NCBI RefSeq assembly: GCF_902499335.1
Contig: NZ_CABVQK010000003.1
Span: 310,001 to 374,000, forward strand
DNA length: 64,000 nucleotides
Direction: 5' to 3'
Source of the DNA: Burkholderia lata
GTDB lineage: Bacteria > Pseudomonadota > Gammaproteobacteria > Burkholderiales > Burkholderiaceae
The position numbers and the translations under genes are program-made. Of this stretch, positions 1 to 12,885 are shown one piece after another (the stretch's first letter is position 1; each line of letters starts with the position of its first letter). The notes under the pieces were generated by a model, which worked only from the letters and a program-made list of their open reading frames with translations, did no database searches and was not told the origin of the DNA.

Positions 1-54
1 CGCGGCGGCCAGGTTGGCGACAGCTGGCGGCGCCAGCCACGCATCAATCGTCAT
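1..54 (-). CDS. atpR: N-ATPase subunit AtpR, N-terminal fragment (cut by window edge)
   Basis: Only the first 18 codons are inside the window (MTIDAWLAPPAVANLAAA). The ATG at 54-52 overlaps the end of atpQ, as expected for translationally coupled genes in the atpDCQRBEFAG order of N-type ATPases. AtpR is a small membrane protein specific to this ATPase class. It is thought to contribute an arginine that interacts with the c-ring carboxylates, but that part of the protein lies outside the window. The assignment rests mainly on position and on the recognised neighbours. Confidence 0.6.
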   Translation of the reverse strand, partial: MTIDAWLAPPAVANLAAA

Positions 55-360
55 GGTTGTGTCCTTGTTGGCCATGCATCCATTTCCACGCGAACCAGAA
101 TCCGGCGGCCGCGCCGATCATGACGAGCGGCGCGGAGAAGAACACGCGCGTCGCAGCCAGCCGGTCCAGCCAGCGCCCCAGCGCCAGCCCGGCGAGCGTC
201 GGCGCGAGGATCGCCCAGCCGAGCACGCCGATCTGCGCCAGCCGCGTGCCCAGCGACGGTTCGGGATCGCGCGCGCCGCGCGCCGCGCGTTCGGCGGCAT
301 GCCGCGCGGCCTGCTCGACCCGATCGGGCCGGTCGCGCGGATCCGGCGGCGGCCGCCCGC

Positions 361-364
<4 letters not shown>
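44..364 (-). CDS. atpQ: N-ATPase subunit AtpQ (AtpI-like membrane protein)
   Basis: A 106-residue protein with a charged N-terminus (Arg/Asp-rich, residues 1-35) and two hydrophobic helices (about 42-64 and 74-93) joined by a short polar turn GRWLDR. This is the layout of the AtpI/AtpQ family that assists c-ring assembly or function of ATP synthases. Its ATG overlaps the atpC stop (ATGA at 361-364), and its own stop overlaps the atpR start. An AtpQ/AtpR pair directly after atpD and atpC is the hallmark of the laterally spread N-type (Na+/H+) ATPase, as opposed to the housekeeping F-type operon. Confidence 0.8.
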
Positions 365-4455
<4,091 letters not shown>

Positions 4456-4464
4456 GCGACCGAC

Positions 4465-5868
4465 ATGAACCAGGAACTCCTGACGAACCGCCCGTTCGGC
4501 ACGCTCGCGATCGGCGATAGCGCGTCGCTCACGCGCACCGCGTCCCGGGACGACATCGATCTGTTCGCCGCGCTGTCCGGCGACGTGAATCCGGCGCATG
4601 TCGATGCGGCCTTCGCCGCGCACGACCTGTTCGGCCACATCGTGGTGCATGGCATGTGGACCGGCGCGCTGGTATCCGCCGTACTCGGCACGCAGTTGCC
4701 CGGACCGGGCACGATCTATCTGGACCAGACACTCGAATTTCGCCACCCGGTCGCGCCGGGCGACACGATCACCGCGACCGTGACCGTGAAGGAAAAGCGT
4801 CCCGACAAGCGCATCGTGCTGCTCGACACACGCTGCGCCAACCAGGCCGGGCAGATCGTGTTGATGGGCACGGCGACGGTGATCGCACCGGACCAACCGC
4901 TCACGGTCGAACGCACGCCCCGGCCTGACGTGTCGGTGCGCCATCACGATCGTTATGAAGCCTTTATCCGCGACGCGCGCGCCCAGCCGCCGCTGCGCAC
5001 CGCGATCGCCCATCCGTGCTCGCCCGACGCGTTGCGCGCCGCGCTCGACGCGCGCGACGCCAACCTGCTCGATCCGCTGCTGATCGGCCCCGAGGCCAGG
5101 ATCCGCGCGGCGGCCGACACGGCCCAGATCAGTCTCGCGGGCATCGATATCGAGCCGGTCGAGCATAGCCACGCCGCGGCGGCGCGCGCGGTCGAACTGG
5201 GTGCGGCGGGCAAGGTCGCCGCGCTCATGAAAGGCAGCCTTCATACGGACGAACTGCTGGCCGCCGTCGTGGCCCCGACCTCGGGACTGCGCACCGACCG
5301 GCGCATCAGCCATGTCTATGCGATGGACATCCCCGCCTATCCGAAACCGCTCATCATCACCGACGCCGCGATCAACATCGCACCGTCGCTCGACCAGAAG
5401 CGCGATATCTGCCAGAACGCGATCGATCTGCTGCGTCTGCTGGGCGTCGAGCAGCCGCACGTCGCCGTGCTCGCGGCGGTCGAAACCGTCAATGCCAGAA
5501 TGCCCGCCACGCTCGACGCCGCCGCGCTCACCATGATGGCCGCGCGCGGCCAGATCAGCGGCGCGATCGTCGACGGCCCGCTGGCATTCGACAATGCGAT
5601 CAGCGCCGCCGCCGCGCAATCGAAAGGCATCCGTTCGCCGGTCGCCGGCCGCGCCGACATCCTGCTCGTGCCCGATCTGGAAGCAGGCAACATGCTGGCC
5701 AAGCAACTGATGTACTTCGCCGGCGCGGACGGCGCCGGACTGGTGTTGGGCGCCCGCCTGCCGATCATCCTGACGAGCCGTTCGGACAGCCTGCGAGTGC
5801 GGATCGCGTCGGCCGCGCTCGCCAAGCTGGTGGCCGAACGTACTGCCGAACGCGGGAGCATTCAATGA
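4465..5868 (+). CDS. MaoC-like hydratase / phosphate acetyltransferase fusion
   Basis: A 467-residue two-domain protein. Residues 1-150 are a hotdog-fold MaoC/R-hydratase domain with the family D-x-N-P-x-H motif (SGDVNPAHVD) and FGHIVVHGM. Residues 160-467 are a phosphate acetyl/butyryl transferase domain (PTSGLRTDRRISHVY, then VPDLEAGNMLAKQL near the C-terminus). The Pta domain makes acetyl-phosphate from acetyl-CoA. The hydratase domain would give (R)-3-hydroxyacyl-CoA, which is PhaC's substrate. The fusion therefore sits naturally between phaC and ackA: one arm feeds polymer synthesis and the other feeds substrate-level ATP through acetate kinase. The last bases overlap the ackA start (ATGA), implying coupled translation. 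Confidence 0.88.
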   Translation: MNQELLTNRPFGTLAIGDSASLTRTASRDDIDLFAALSGDVNPAHVDAAFAAHDLFGHIVVHGMWTGALVSAVLGTQLPGPGTIYLDQTLEFRHPVAPGDTITATVTVKEKRPDKRIVLLDTRCANQAGQIVLMGTATVIAPDQPLTVERTPRPDVSVRHHDRYEAFIRDARAQPPLRTAIAHPCSPDALRAALDARDANLLDPLLIGPEARIRAAADTAQISLAGIDIEPVEHSHAAAARAVELGAAGKVAALMKGSLHTDELLAAVVAPTSGLRTDRRISHVYAMDIPAYPKPLIITDAAINIAPSLDQKRDICQNAIDLLRLLGVEQPHVAVLAAVETVNARMPATLDAAALTMMAARGQISGAIVDGPLAFDNAISAAAAQSKGIRSPVAGRADILLVPDLEAGNMLAKQLMYFAGADGAGLVLGARLPIILTSRSDSLRVRIASAALAKLVAERTAERGSIQ

Positions 5869-7055
5869 GCCTGCCCTTGCTGATGACCTTCAATGCCGGC
5901 TCATCGACGCTCAAGATCGGCCTGTTCGGTATCGACGGTAATGTGCCGGTTCATCTCGGGCGCAGCCGGATCGACTTCGGGCACGCGCAGCTGCAGCTCG
6001 AATTCACCGGCCCCGACGGCCAGCTCGCGATTCCGCTCGGCGTGGCGGCAACGGACGATCTGCACGGCGTGCTCGACGAGGCGCTCGACTGGATCTCCGG
6101 TCACCTGTCGATGCATCGGTTGGCGTCGGTCGGGCATCGCGTCGTGCATGGCGGCGATGCGTTTTCCGGCCCGGCCGAGATCGATGCGCGCACGCTGCAG
6201 GCGATCGAGGCGCTGGTTCCGCTCGCCCCGTTGCATCAGCCGCAGGCTTTGCGGCTGATCCGGGCGATTCGCCATCTGCGCCCGCAGTTGCGCCAGTGCG
6301 CGTCGTTCGACACGGCCTTCCATCGCAGCCAGGCCGCCCTGGTGCGGCGCTTCGCGATTCCGCGTGCGCTGTATGACGCGGGCGTCAAGCGTTACGGCTT
6401 CCACGGCCTGTCGTACCGGTTCATCGCAACGCGGCTGGCCGCGTCCTATCCACGGCTGGCGCAAGGCAAGGTGATCGCCGCGCACCTGGGCAGCGGCGCG
6501 AGCCTGTGCGCGCTCGATGCCGGCGTGAGCCGGGACACCAGCATGGGATTTTCGACCCTCGACGGCATTCCGATGGCGACGCGCTGCGGCGCGCTCGATG
6601 CCGGTGTCGTGCTGCATCTGCAGAAGCAGGAGAAATACACGGTCGATGAGGTCGAGACGATCCTATATCACCAGTCCGGTCTGCTGGGCGTATCGGGCAT
6701 CAGTGCGGACAGCCGGGTGCTGGTGGACAATCCCGCGCCTGCCGCGCGGGAGGCGCTGGATCTGTTCGCATTCCGCATCGCTGGCGAGATCGCGCGGTTG
6801 GCCACCACGCTCGGCGGACTGGATGCGATCGTGTTCACCGCAGGAATCGGCGAGCACCAGCCCGGCGTGCGCGCCGCCATCTGCCAATGGCTGGGCTGGC
6901 TCGGCGTCGCGGTCGACATCGACGCGAATCGCGCCAATGCCGCCGAGATTCACGGCCGCGCCAGCCGCGCGGCGCTGCTGGTCCTGCCAACCGACGAAGA
7001 ACAGGTCATCGCCGAAGAGACGCTCGCCATCCTGCATGCCGGAGCCGCGACATGA
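5865..7055 (+). CDS. ackA: Acetate kinase
   Basis: A 396-residue ASKHA-fold kinase converting acetyl-phosphate plus ADP to acetate plus ATP. Family signatures are in order: N-terminal TFNAGSSTLKIGLF (phosphate-1 loop), RVVHGG near residue 90, FDTAFH, YGFHGLSY, AHLGSGASLCA (catalytic His region), and FTAGIGEHQPGVR at the C-terminus. The ATG overlaps the preceding gene and the stop overlaps the next start, so three genes are translationally coupled. With the upstream Pta domain this makes a complete fermentative ATP-yielding branch. The setting, with an FNR-like site and an auxiliary ATPase, argues for use under microaerobic or anoxic conditions. Confidence 0.95.
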   Translation: MSLPLLMTFNAGSSTLKIGLFGIDGNVPVHLGRSRIDFGHAQLQLEFTGPDGQLAIPLGVAATDDLHGVLDEALDWISGHLSMHRLASVGHRVVHGGDAFSGPAEIDARTLQAIEALVPLAPLHQPQALRLIRAIRHLRPQLRQCASFDTAFHRSQAALVRRFAIPRALYDAGVKRYGFHGLSYRFIATRLAASYPRLAQGKVIAAHLGSGASLCALDAGVSRDTSMGFSTLDGIPMATRCGALDAGVVLHLQKQEKYTVDEVETILYHQSGLLGVSGISADSRVLVDNPAPAAREALDLFAFRIAGEIARLATTLGGLDAIVFTAGIGEHQPGVRAAICQWLGWLGVAVDIDANRANAAEIHGRASRAALLVLPTDEEQVIAEETLAILHAGAAT

Positions 7056-7825
7056 GCCCGATCATCGATCTATCCGGCAAACGCGGGCTGGTGATCGGCA
7101 TCGCGAATGAAAACAGCATCGCGACAGGATGCGCGAAAAACTACGTCGCCGCCGGCGCGCGGATTGCCGTGACCTATCTGAACGAACGCGCCGAGCCGTT
7201 CGTCCGACCGATCGCCGAATCCCTGGCCGCGCCGTTGATCCTGCCGTGCGATGTCACGCGCCCCGGACAGCTCGAACAGGTATTCCGCGCAATCGAAACG
7301 CAGTGGGGACAACTCGATTTCGTCCTTCACTCGATTGCGTTCGCGTCGAGCGGCGCATTGCACGTGCCGCTCGTCGATTGTTCCGCGGAAGGATTCGCTC
7401 TGGCGATGGATGTGTCGTGCCATTCCTTCTTGCGCGCGAGCAAGCTGGCGCTGGCGCTCATGAAAGACGGCGGCAGCCTGACAACCGTCAGTTTCTACGG
7501 TGCCGAGCGCGCAGTCGCCCACTATAACGTCATGGGGCCCGTGAAGGCTGCACTGGAATCCAGCGTTCGTTACCTCGCGGCCGATCTCGCCGAACAGCGG
7601 ATTCATGTACACGCGATCTCCGCGGGCGCGCTGAAAACGCGAGCCGCGTCCGGCATCGACGATTTCGATCGGTTGCTCGACGATGTGCGCGCCCGCACGC
7701 CGGCGCATCAACTCGTATCGACCCATGACGTCGGACGTGTCGCAGCGTTGCTGGCAAGCGATGCCGGGATGGCGTTAACGGGGTCGACGGTATATGTCGA
7801 CGGAGGATTTCATGTTGTGGCATGA
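7052..7825 (+). CDS. FabI-like enoyl-ACP/CoA reductase (SDR superfamily)
   Basis: A 257-residue short-chain reductase of the FabI subgroup. The atypical nucleotide-binding motif GLVIGIANENSIATG replaces the classical SDR GxxxGxG. The active site shows the FabI pattern of an upstream Tyr (SFYGAE) followed by Y-x6-K (YNVMGPVK). The C-terminal LTGSTVYVDGG is typical of the family. It would reduce 2-enoyl thioesters with NAD(P)H. It is divergent enough from housekeeping FabI, and placed after phaC, pta and ackA, that I infer a role in redox balancing or in supplying acyl units. The start ATG overlaps the ackA stop. No terminator hairpin with a T-tract is visible directly after it. Confidence 0.85.
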   Translation: MSPIIDLSGKRGLVIGIANENSIATGCAKNYVAAGARIAVTYLNERAEPFVRPIAESLAAPLILPCDVTRPGQLEQVFRAIETQWGQLDFVLHSIAFASSGALHVPLVDCSAEGFALAMDVSCHSFLRASKLALALMKDGGSLTTVSFYGAERAVAHYNVMGPVKAALESSVRYLAADLAEQRIHVHAISAGALKTRAASGIDDFDRLLDDVRARTPAHQLVSTHDVGRVAALLASDAGMALTGSTVYVDGGFHVVA

Positions 7826-8047
7826 ACGGACATGGAAGTCGGTCGGCGCAATTCTGACGGAATGATCCACGACCGAAACGCGGATATCTGAATGATCCGC
7901 GGAGCAAGGGACCGATCCACTCGGGCCGTACGATGCACGAGCTCGGCAAATCTCGAAAAAAAGCCGATCAGTCCACCCATCGCGTCGCAATCGGCCCTGT
8001 AGATGTTAAGGTTCTCTAATTCAGCTAATGGTGTCCATTAATCCGGT

Positions 8048-8180
8048 TCATCGCGGGATACCGTGGAACGCGGCGCGGATTTTGAGGAAGAAGTAATCCT
8101 CGTCGCGATACCCGTAAGCCCGACGCTTGATGACCTCGATGGGATCGTTGAACCCTTCGACGACGCTGGTGTTGAGTGGT
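8048..8180 (-). pseudogene. ISL3-family transposase C-terminal remnant
   Basis: Read leftwards, the last 42 codons encode LNTSVVEGFND followed by KRRAYGYRDEDYFFLKIRAA. This is the highly conserved C-terminus of DDE transposases of the ISL3 family. Nothing upstream in this frame resembles the rest of the roughly 400-residue protein; the preceding residues up to 8338 are unrelated. The element is therefore truncated and inactive. No terminal inverted repeat pair could be found. It marks one edge of a disturbed, repeat-scarred interval reaching to about 10.5 kb. Confidence 0.75.
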
Positions 8181-8896
8181 GCCAGGTGCCATCGCGTCCC
8201 CCTCCGACACGCACCATCCGCGAAGAACAGGATGCTCTGTGTACGCCCCTCTACGAATGGATTAGTCGAGGCGGGATGAGCATTCCAGAGGCCATGTGTC
8301 AACGCCGACAGAAATCTGACCCACAATGGGTACGGCAAAAATCTTGGACTGGTTTATGCCGCCCCCTCCGGGGAAATTACATCCGACAGTGACACCTAGG
8401 AACCGGGCATCAAGCCGGGGCCAGTGAGTTCGGCCGGCCGGTTTGTCGGCTGGATGCGTCATCATCGCCGTCAGCTGGTAGAGAATTTGCGGCGGCACAA
8501 AACACCAGCCGATGCGCTCCCGCATCTCGCTGCGGTAGAGGTCCAGCTTGTCTTCAACGAAATGCCCGCCAAGATAGACCAGCCCGGGCGTGTCCCGAGA
8601 GGCCGGCTGGCGATTGCCGCCCAGCCGCAATGGCTGAACGGGTTGTAGCGCTGCTTTGCGCGCGCCAGGCACAAGAGCGCAACCCACTTGGCACCCAGAC
8701 AGCAACCATTTGATCTTAAACAAATATTTATTGGGGTCATGCCGCAACCCCGCGGGCAGCCTAGATCGCTCTAACCGGGGAATTGCACTGAAATCAAGGT
8801 CACCCCTGGCATGAAACTTTCGCACATCCGCGACAAGTCCGTCGGCGCGATTTTTTCGCATCACCGATTTAAACGGGTTATCCGTCGTCGCGAAAC
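8181..8896. other. Gene-poor stretch with mobile-element debris, no recognisable gene
   Basis: This roughly 700-bp stretch lies between the transposase remnant and a strong hairpin terminator. Both strands have open frames (for example 8424-8648 rightwards and 8262-8960 leftwards), but none shows a family signature, a good ribosome binding site or convincing codon bias. The base composition is lower in GC than the flanking operons. I interpret it as decayed insertion material, but I cannot name the element. Confidence 0.4.
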
Positions 8897-8924
8897 AGAA
8901 AAGCCCGCAAAAGCGGGCTTTTCT
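8897..8924. terminator. Strong bidirectional intrinsic terminator
   Basis: A perfect 12-bp stem (AGAAAAGCCCGC at 8897-8908, its complement at 8913-8924) encloses an AAAA loop. The A-rich left arm and T-rich right arm mean it reads as stem plus T-tract from either side. It sits 80 bp beyond the 3' end of the leftward acyltransferase gene (ending at 9004) and would stop that transcript. It would also block rightward read-through from the IS debris. Confidence 0.85.
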
Positions 8925-9003
8925 ATTGAGGGCATCCTCAGAAAACGGAAAATATTGCACTCGAAGAGGTCAGTACAAAAAATCCGTGATAGAAGCAAAT
9001 TGT

Positions 9004-10023
9004 TCAGAGCGCAGCTACTCGCTGAAACGTTGGAATGCCGTTCTTAAGCAACAGTGCACGTTTCTCGATCAGATGCCATGACAGCCATGCACATACGAGC
9101 GTAATCACGCTTGTCAATGCAAGATGAGCGACGAATGACAGGCTGTAGCCAAAACTCGAGGCAAGGGTCTGTTGCACGATGAATGCATAGATGTAGACGC
9201 CGTAAGAAAGATCACCGAATCGGCCAAAGCGACGAAGATACGCCGTAGACGCTTCGCCAATAATCACGACGAGCGGGCCAATGAGCAGCAATAAGCCCAA
9301 GCGCGTCTGACCGAAAAAACATGCCTGTGCGCCAGTAAGCATGGCCAGTATGGCCCATGTGTGACGTCGCATTATCCATTTGTCGCGGTAGAGCCACATC
9401 AGTGCCCCAACGCAAAAATAGAGACCGAATTCCGTGCTGTAAGCCACGTCAGGATTATTTTCGGCATCATATACGGCGAAGTAATGGGCAGAAAGTAGGA
9501 TTGCGGAAGCGAGTACGATCCAGCGCCTGCGCATCAGTGTTAGCACGCCTCCTATGAGAAGATACAGGTACCAGCGGACTTCGAGCGGGATCGTCCATAT
9601 CGATCCATTGACGGCATTAGGATACGGATTGTTTTCAAAGACTCCGGGCAATTCGAATGACATCTTCAAGCGAAGATTGTTCAAGTAGCGCCATGTTGAC
9701 GGGTGCTGAAAATAATCCGCAACTGACAATCGCGAAACAAGCGCCCCCAAAACAAAAGCTGCGATAATTGTGGCGACGAACAATCCCGGCCAAATTCTTA
9801 GGAAGCGTTTTATCGCGAAGCGAAGGATGTGCGGATCTCGTTCCCAACTCTGCATTACGAGATAACCGCTAATGGCGAAGAAAATCCCGACACCAATTGA
9901 CCCGAGCGTAAACTGATTTCCTAACCCTGGTTCTGACAGGCCCAGCAAGGCGTGCTGATGGGAGTACAGCACCATGAATGCCGCAAATAATCTCAAAAAA
10001 TCGAAGTTGTTCGTGTGTTTCAT
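9004..10023 (-). CDS. Acyltransferase 3 family membrane protein (OafA-like)
   Basis: A 339-residue integral membrane protein with about ten hydrophobic helices. N-terminal NNFDFLRLFAAFMVLYSH contains the family R-x(n)-H region. It is followed by FAISGYLVMQSW and RFLRIWPGLFV, all standard for acyltransferase-3 enzymes that O-acylate surface polysaccharides or other envelope glycans. The ATG at 10023 (MKHTNN) fits the family start; open sequence upstream is not conserved-looking. Base composition is clearly more AT-rich than the neighbouring operons and the flanks carry IS and phage fragments. Horizontal acquisition is therefore likely. The acyl acceptor is unknown, and no O-antigen cluster is adjacent. 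Confidence 0.88.
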   Translation of the reverse strand: MKHTNNFDFLRLFAAFMVLYSHQHALLGLSEPGLGNQFTLGSIGVGIFFAISGYLVMQSWERDPHILRFAIKRFLRIWPGLFVATIIAAFVLGALVSRLSVADYFQHPSTWRYLNNLRLKMSFELPGVFENNPYPNAVNGSIWTIPLEVRWYLYLLIGGVLTLMRRRWIVLASAILLSAHYFAVYDAENNPDVAYSTEFGLYFCVGALMWLYRDKWIMRRHTWAILAMLTGAQACFFGQTRLGLLLLIGPLVVIIGEASTAYLRRFGRFGDLSYGVYIYAFIVQQTLASSFGYSLSFVAHLALTSVITLVCAWLSWHLIEKRALLLKNGIPTFQRVAAL

Positions 10024-10236
10024 ATCAATGCCATCGGATTGCAAGCCACAGTATGGCATCAATGTTAAATAGTGAGTAGGTGGACTGCAGGGCTTTGCCC
10101 TATCCTGAGCGCACTTTGATGCCGGTATCGTCGATACCGGCATCAAGTATCGGCTTTGAGCTGGGCTCTAAAGCCGCGAGGCTAAGACTGCCCTTAGGAC
10201 GGCCGAACTGAACAACGCGGTGTCCCTGCATCGTCT

Positions 10237-10497
10237 TCAGGTTTCTGATTGGCTTCGTTTCCGGAAATGTGATCGATGTCGATCCGTCGTCGGATCGTCG
10301 CGCACTTCCTGTTCGAGCGCAGACGTGAAGCCAGCATCGCCGGAAATCGTGTGCATGACCTGCTTCACGAGCCACGGCGTCTCGTCGATATCCGGTTTGA
10401 AGCCCGCCACGGTCACGGGCATTGCGTCAACTATAGAACGTAGCCGCCGCCTGATAACCGCCTCGAGACAAACCCCGTCATGCGGGGCAAGCCGCAC
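10237..10497 (-). pseudogene. Phage late-control protein D (tail hub) C-terminal fragment
   Basis: The frame encodes AMPVTVAGFKPDIDETPWLV followed closely by HTISGDAGFTSALEQEV. This is the recognisable C-terminal end of P2-like gpD, which forms the hub above the tail spike of contractile-tailed phages. The N-terminal roughly 250 residues are missing, and no other tail genes are found next to it. It is therefore a prophage relic. It also supports the view that the 7.9-10.5 kb interval is a scar of past integrations. Confidence 0.65.
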
Positions 10498-10747
10498 GAG
10501 CGCTCGCTGAATTGAACCAACGCGCCAGCAAGCATTTCCATGTGCATGAGATTCGCGACGGGTTGCGGGACATTCGCAACATCCCGTTGATGCGCCGCGG
10601 GACGGACTGGGGCGTGTGGCCGACGTGCGTTACCGGATGATGCGATGGCTCCGGCCCGCGCCGAAAAGCCCGCTGCGATGTTCCGGCCACGACATCGATC
10701 GCCTGCCCCCGACTACCCGCGCCGGACCTTCGCTGCCTGACGAACCC

Positions 10748-10767
10748 GGGCCGGCGCGCGCCGGCCC
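10748..10767. terminator. GC-rich perfect palindrome downstream of the GT-A-like gene
   Basis: GGGCCGGCGC followed by its exact complement forms a 10-bp-arm palindrome located 25 bp after the leftward gene ending at 10792. It would fold in RNA as a hairpin and may act as a terminator, but there is no T-run after it on either strand. The 10,498-10,791 interval around it contains no recognisable gene. Confidence 0.35.
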
Positions 10768-10791
10768 ACTGCACGCCCGGTTGCCACGACG

Positions 10792-12066
10792 TCACCCATG
10801 CCGGACGACGATATCCCAAGCGGTATGGCACACCTGGCCCGGTAACGTGAGCGCGCTCAGTGCGATCCGGTCGCCCTGTTGCGTCGCGACGCTGAGTTTG
10901 TGAGGCGCCTGCAGCGACACGCTTTCGCCGTTGCGCGCCAGTCGGGCGCTGGGTGCCGACGGCTGGCCGCTCAGGTAGGACAACGACACGTCCAGCACCA
11001 TGCGTTCGCGCGTCACCTCGAATTCGATCCGGTGCGACGCCCAGGCATTGAGCGCACTGCCCTGCGGGTTTCGGAACGACGTTCCCGCGGCAAGACGCGG
11101 GACGTTCGGCAGCACGTCCTCGTGCGCGGCAACGAACGACAACCCGCTGGCGGCAAGGCGTTCGAGCTGAAGCGTGTCGAGGTCGGCCGGCTGTTCCCGC
11201 CTGCCCGGTTCGGATGCCAGCGCGAGCGCCTGCCCGTGCGCAATCGCATGCTCGACATCGCGAGCCAGATATCGCCAGTGATTCAGGAAACGCACGTCGC
11301 CCGTCATGTGCAGGCCACGGATCGGTTTACCCCGATGCTCGAGCAGGATCCGGACCGCATCGAAATCGTGCCGCTCGTGAAGCCCCCATTTCGTGACGAA
11401 ATTCTGTTCGCAGCCGACAAGTCGTACCTGCCCAAGGCCGCCCCACAGATGCAGGAATGTCGTATCGAGCCCGTGGATCGCGGCAAAGTCCTGACCGACT
11501 CGCCCTGCCTGCTCGCGGACATATTGTCCAAACCGCGCCCAAGGCGCGCGGCCGCCCACGACGAGCCCGGCCTGAAGCGGATGCCCGACCTGATCGAGCA
11601 CGTCCTGGACGCACTGGCGGATCAGCGCGTCCCTCCGTTCACCGATGATCGGGGACATCACGAATGCGCAGAAATGGGCGTCTGGGGCGACGTGAAGGCA
11701 ATCGTCGCCCGGCACGACGTCGAAGATATCGAACTGCGGCCCGGGGAACCAGATATCGGCATCGTAGAGGGCGAGCGTCTGCAATTCCGGATCGGTGTCG
11801 AAGACCGCGGCTGCGGAGATGTAGCGATCCCAGGCAAGGTCGCCGACGCCTGCCCCTACGTAGACCTCTATGCCGTTGTCACGCAGCCGCTGGCGCTTTT
11901 CTTCAGACAAGCCATAACCGATGACGCCGATGCGCCCGCGGTAGTCCGTCGCGCGCAGCGACACGATGAACGGAATGACCATCTCGTACCAGGCTTGCCT
12001 GTTGTCGTCGATCGCGAAGGCGACGAGATGGCTGCGGTTGGTCTCGTTGTTATCGGGCGTGTTCAT
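10792..12066 (-). CDS. Putative GT-A-fold glycosyltransferase-like protein
   Basis: A 424-residue cytosolic protein without a signal peptide or membrane segment. The N-terminal half resembles a nucleotide-sugar-dependent (GT-A) transferase: HLVAFAIDDNRQAWYEMV, then a DxD-type motif in LALYDADIWFPG about residue 100, then a later HLWGGLGQVR region and HMTGDVRFLNHW. The C-terminal about 120 residues look like an all-beta domain (short strands rich in Leu/Val/Ser) of unknown role. The start ATG at 12066 is the only good one. No close family is recognised; the substrate and product are unknown. It stands alone, between a phage scar and a small membrane protein, and is not part of a visible polysaccharide cluster. 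Confidence 0.55.
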   Translation of the reverse strand: MNTPDNNETNRSHLVAFAIDDNRQAWYEMVIPFIVSLRATDYRGRIGVIGYGLSEEKRQRLRDNGIEVYVGAGVGDLAWDRYISAAAVFDTDPELQTLALYDADIWFPGPQFDIFDVVPGDDCLHVAPDAHFCAFVMSPIIGERRDALIRQCVQDVLDQVGHPLQAGLVVGGRAPWARFGQYVREQAGRVGQDFAAIHGLDTTFLHLWGGLGQVRLVGCEQNFVTKWGLHERHDFDAVRILLEHRGKPIRGLHMTGDVRFLNHWRYLARDVEHAIAHGQALALASEPGRREQPADLDTLQLERLAASGLSFVAAHEDVLPNVPRLAAGTSFRNPQGSALNAWASHRIEFEVTRERMVLDVSLSYLSGQPSAPSARLARNGESVSLQAPHKLSVATQQGDRIALSALTLPGQVCHTAWDIVVRHG

Positions 12067-12564
12067 GCGTGTGGGATGAATGGGTAGTCCGCGTTTCGCC
12101 TAGTTTCAACTGCAGCTTTTTACGCGCGAAGCCGATGATCGGGAAGCAATCGGAGGTCGATTTCCGCCATGCGATTACACGAAGAATCCATGCAACTGCC
12201 TTCGTGTCAGCGCATCCGTTCGCAGAGAAATCGACGCCCGATTGTAATCCAACGAATTCCGGCAGGCGAACCCGGGCCGAGTCGTACACGAGCCGATCGG
12301 ATGCCGGCCAGCCTGTTGGTCGACGTCACATCCCCCCTTCCGGTCACGGCTCGATATCCCGATGCAGCATAAAAATGCGCCGTTACCCGAAGCATTTGTT
12401 AAATAGCTTGAATGACCGCCAACGGGTCAAGGATTTGCCGTACTATCCGCCCGTCATCCTGGCTGATGTCGAACGCGGTCGACCGACCTTGGACAACGGC
12501 CATGTCTTTTTATTTTCGGGAGCTCGAACCGGGCGCCGATTTCATCCGAACGCTAGGAACGATC
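12067..12564. other. Intergenic, nothing recognised
   Basis: About 500 bp between two divergently read genes. Composition is less GC-rich than coding DNA here. I find no tRNA-like cloverleaf, strong hairpin or conserved frame. Promoters for both neighbours presumably lie in it. An alternative upstream ATG at 12502 could extend the downstream membrane protein by 21 residues. Confidence 0.4.
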
Positions 12565-12885
12565 ATGTTTCAGTCCCCCGGAGATTCCTTCGTCAACGGT
12601 TCGTTGCTGGGCCTGTGCGTCGAGGTGCCGCTTGCCGCGATCGTTTCGCTGGCGATGCACGGCGTCGACTGGAACGGCCAACGCATCGCGATGCTCATCG
12701 CAACGCCGGTGCTGATCGCATGCCTCGCGCTGCTGACCCGCCCGGTGGCATTCAGCACGGTATGGAAGCACAAACGCTCGCCGTTCGTGCTCGATGACAA
12801 TGTGCGCGCATCGATTTACGGCCGGCTCTGCGGGATTGCGATCGGCGTCGTGTTCGGCATCATGGTCGCGACGACGTTCGCCTGA
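12565..12885 (+). CDS. Small three-helix membrane protein of unknown function
   Basis: A 106-residue hydrophobic protein with three predicted membrane helices (about 14-31 LLGLCVEVPLAAIVSLAM, 40-57 AMLIATPVLIACLALLT, and 88-105 near the C-terminus, ending ATTFA). Between helices 2 and 3 is a basic loop (VWKHKRSPFVLDD). I chose the ATG at 12565 because AGGA precedes it by 6 nt; an in-frame ATG at 12502 has no comparable site. It is not recognised as any named family, and the flanking genes give no functional clue. Confidence 0.6.
   Translation: MFQSPGDSFVNGSLLGLCVEVPLAAIVSLAMHGVDWNGQRIAMLIATPVLIACLALLTRPVAFSTVWKHKRSPFVLDDNVRASIYGRLCGIAIGVVFGIMVATTFA

Noticed and set aside
8262..8960. A 232-codon leftward open frame
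   Set aside because: It crosses the strong terminator hairpin and shows no conserved motif; likely a by-product of decayed insertion DNA.
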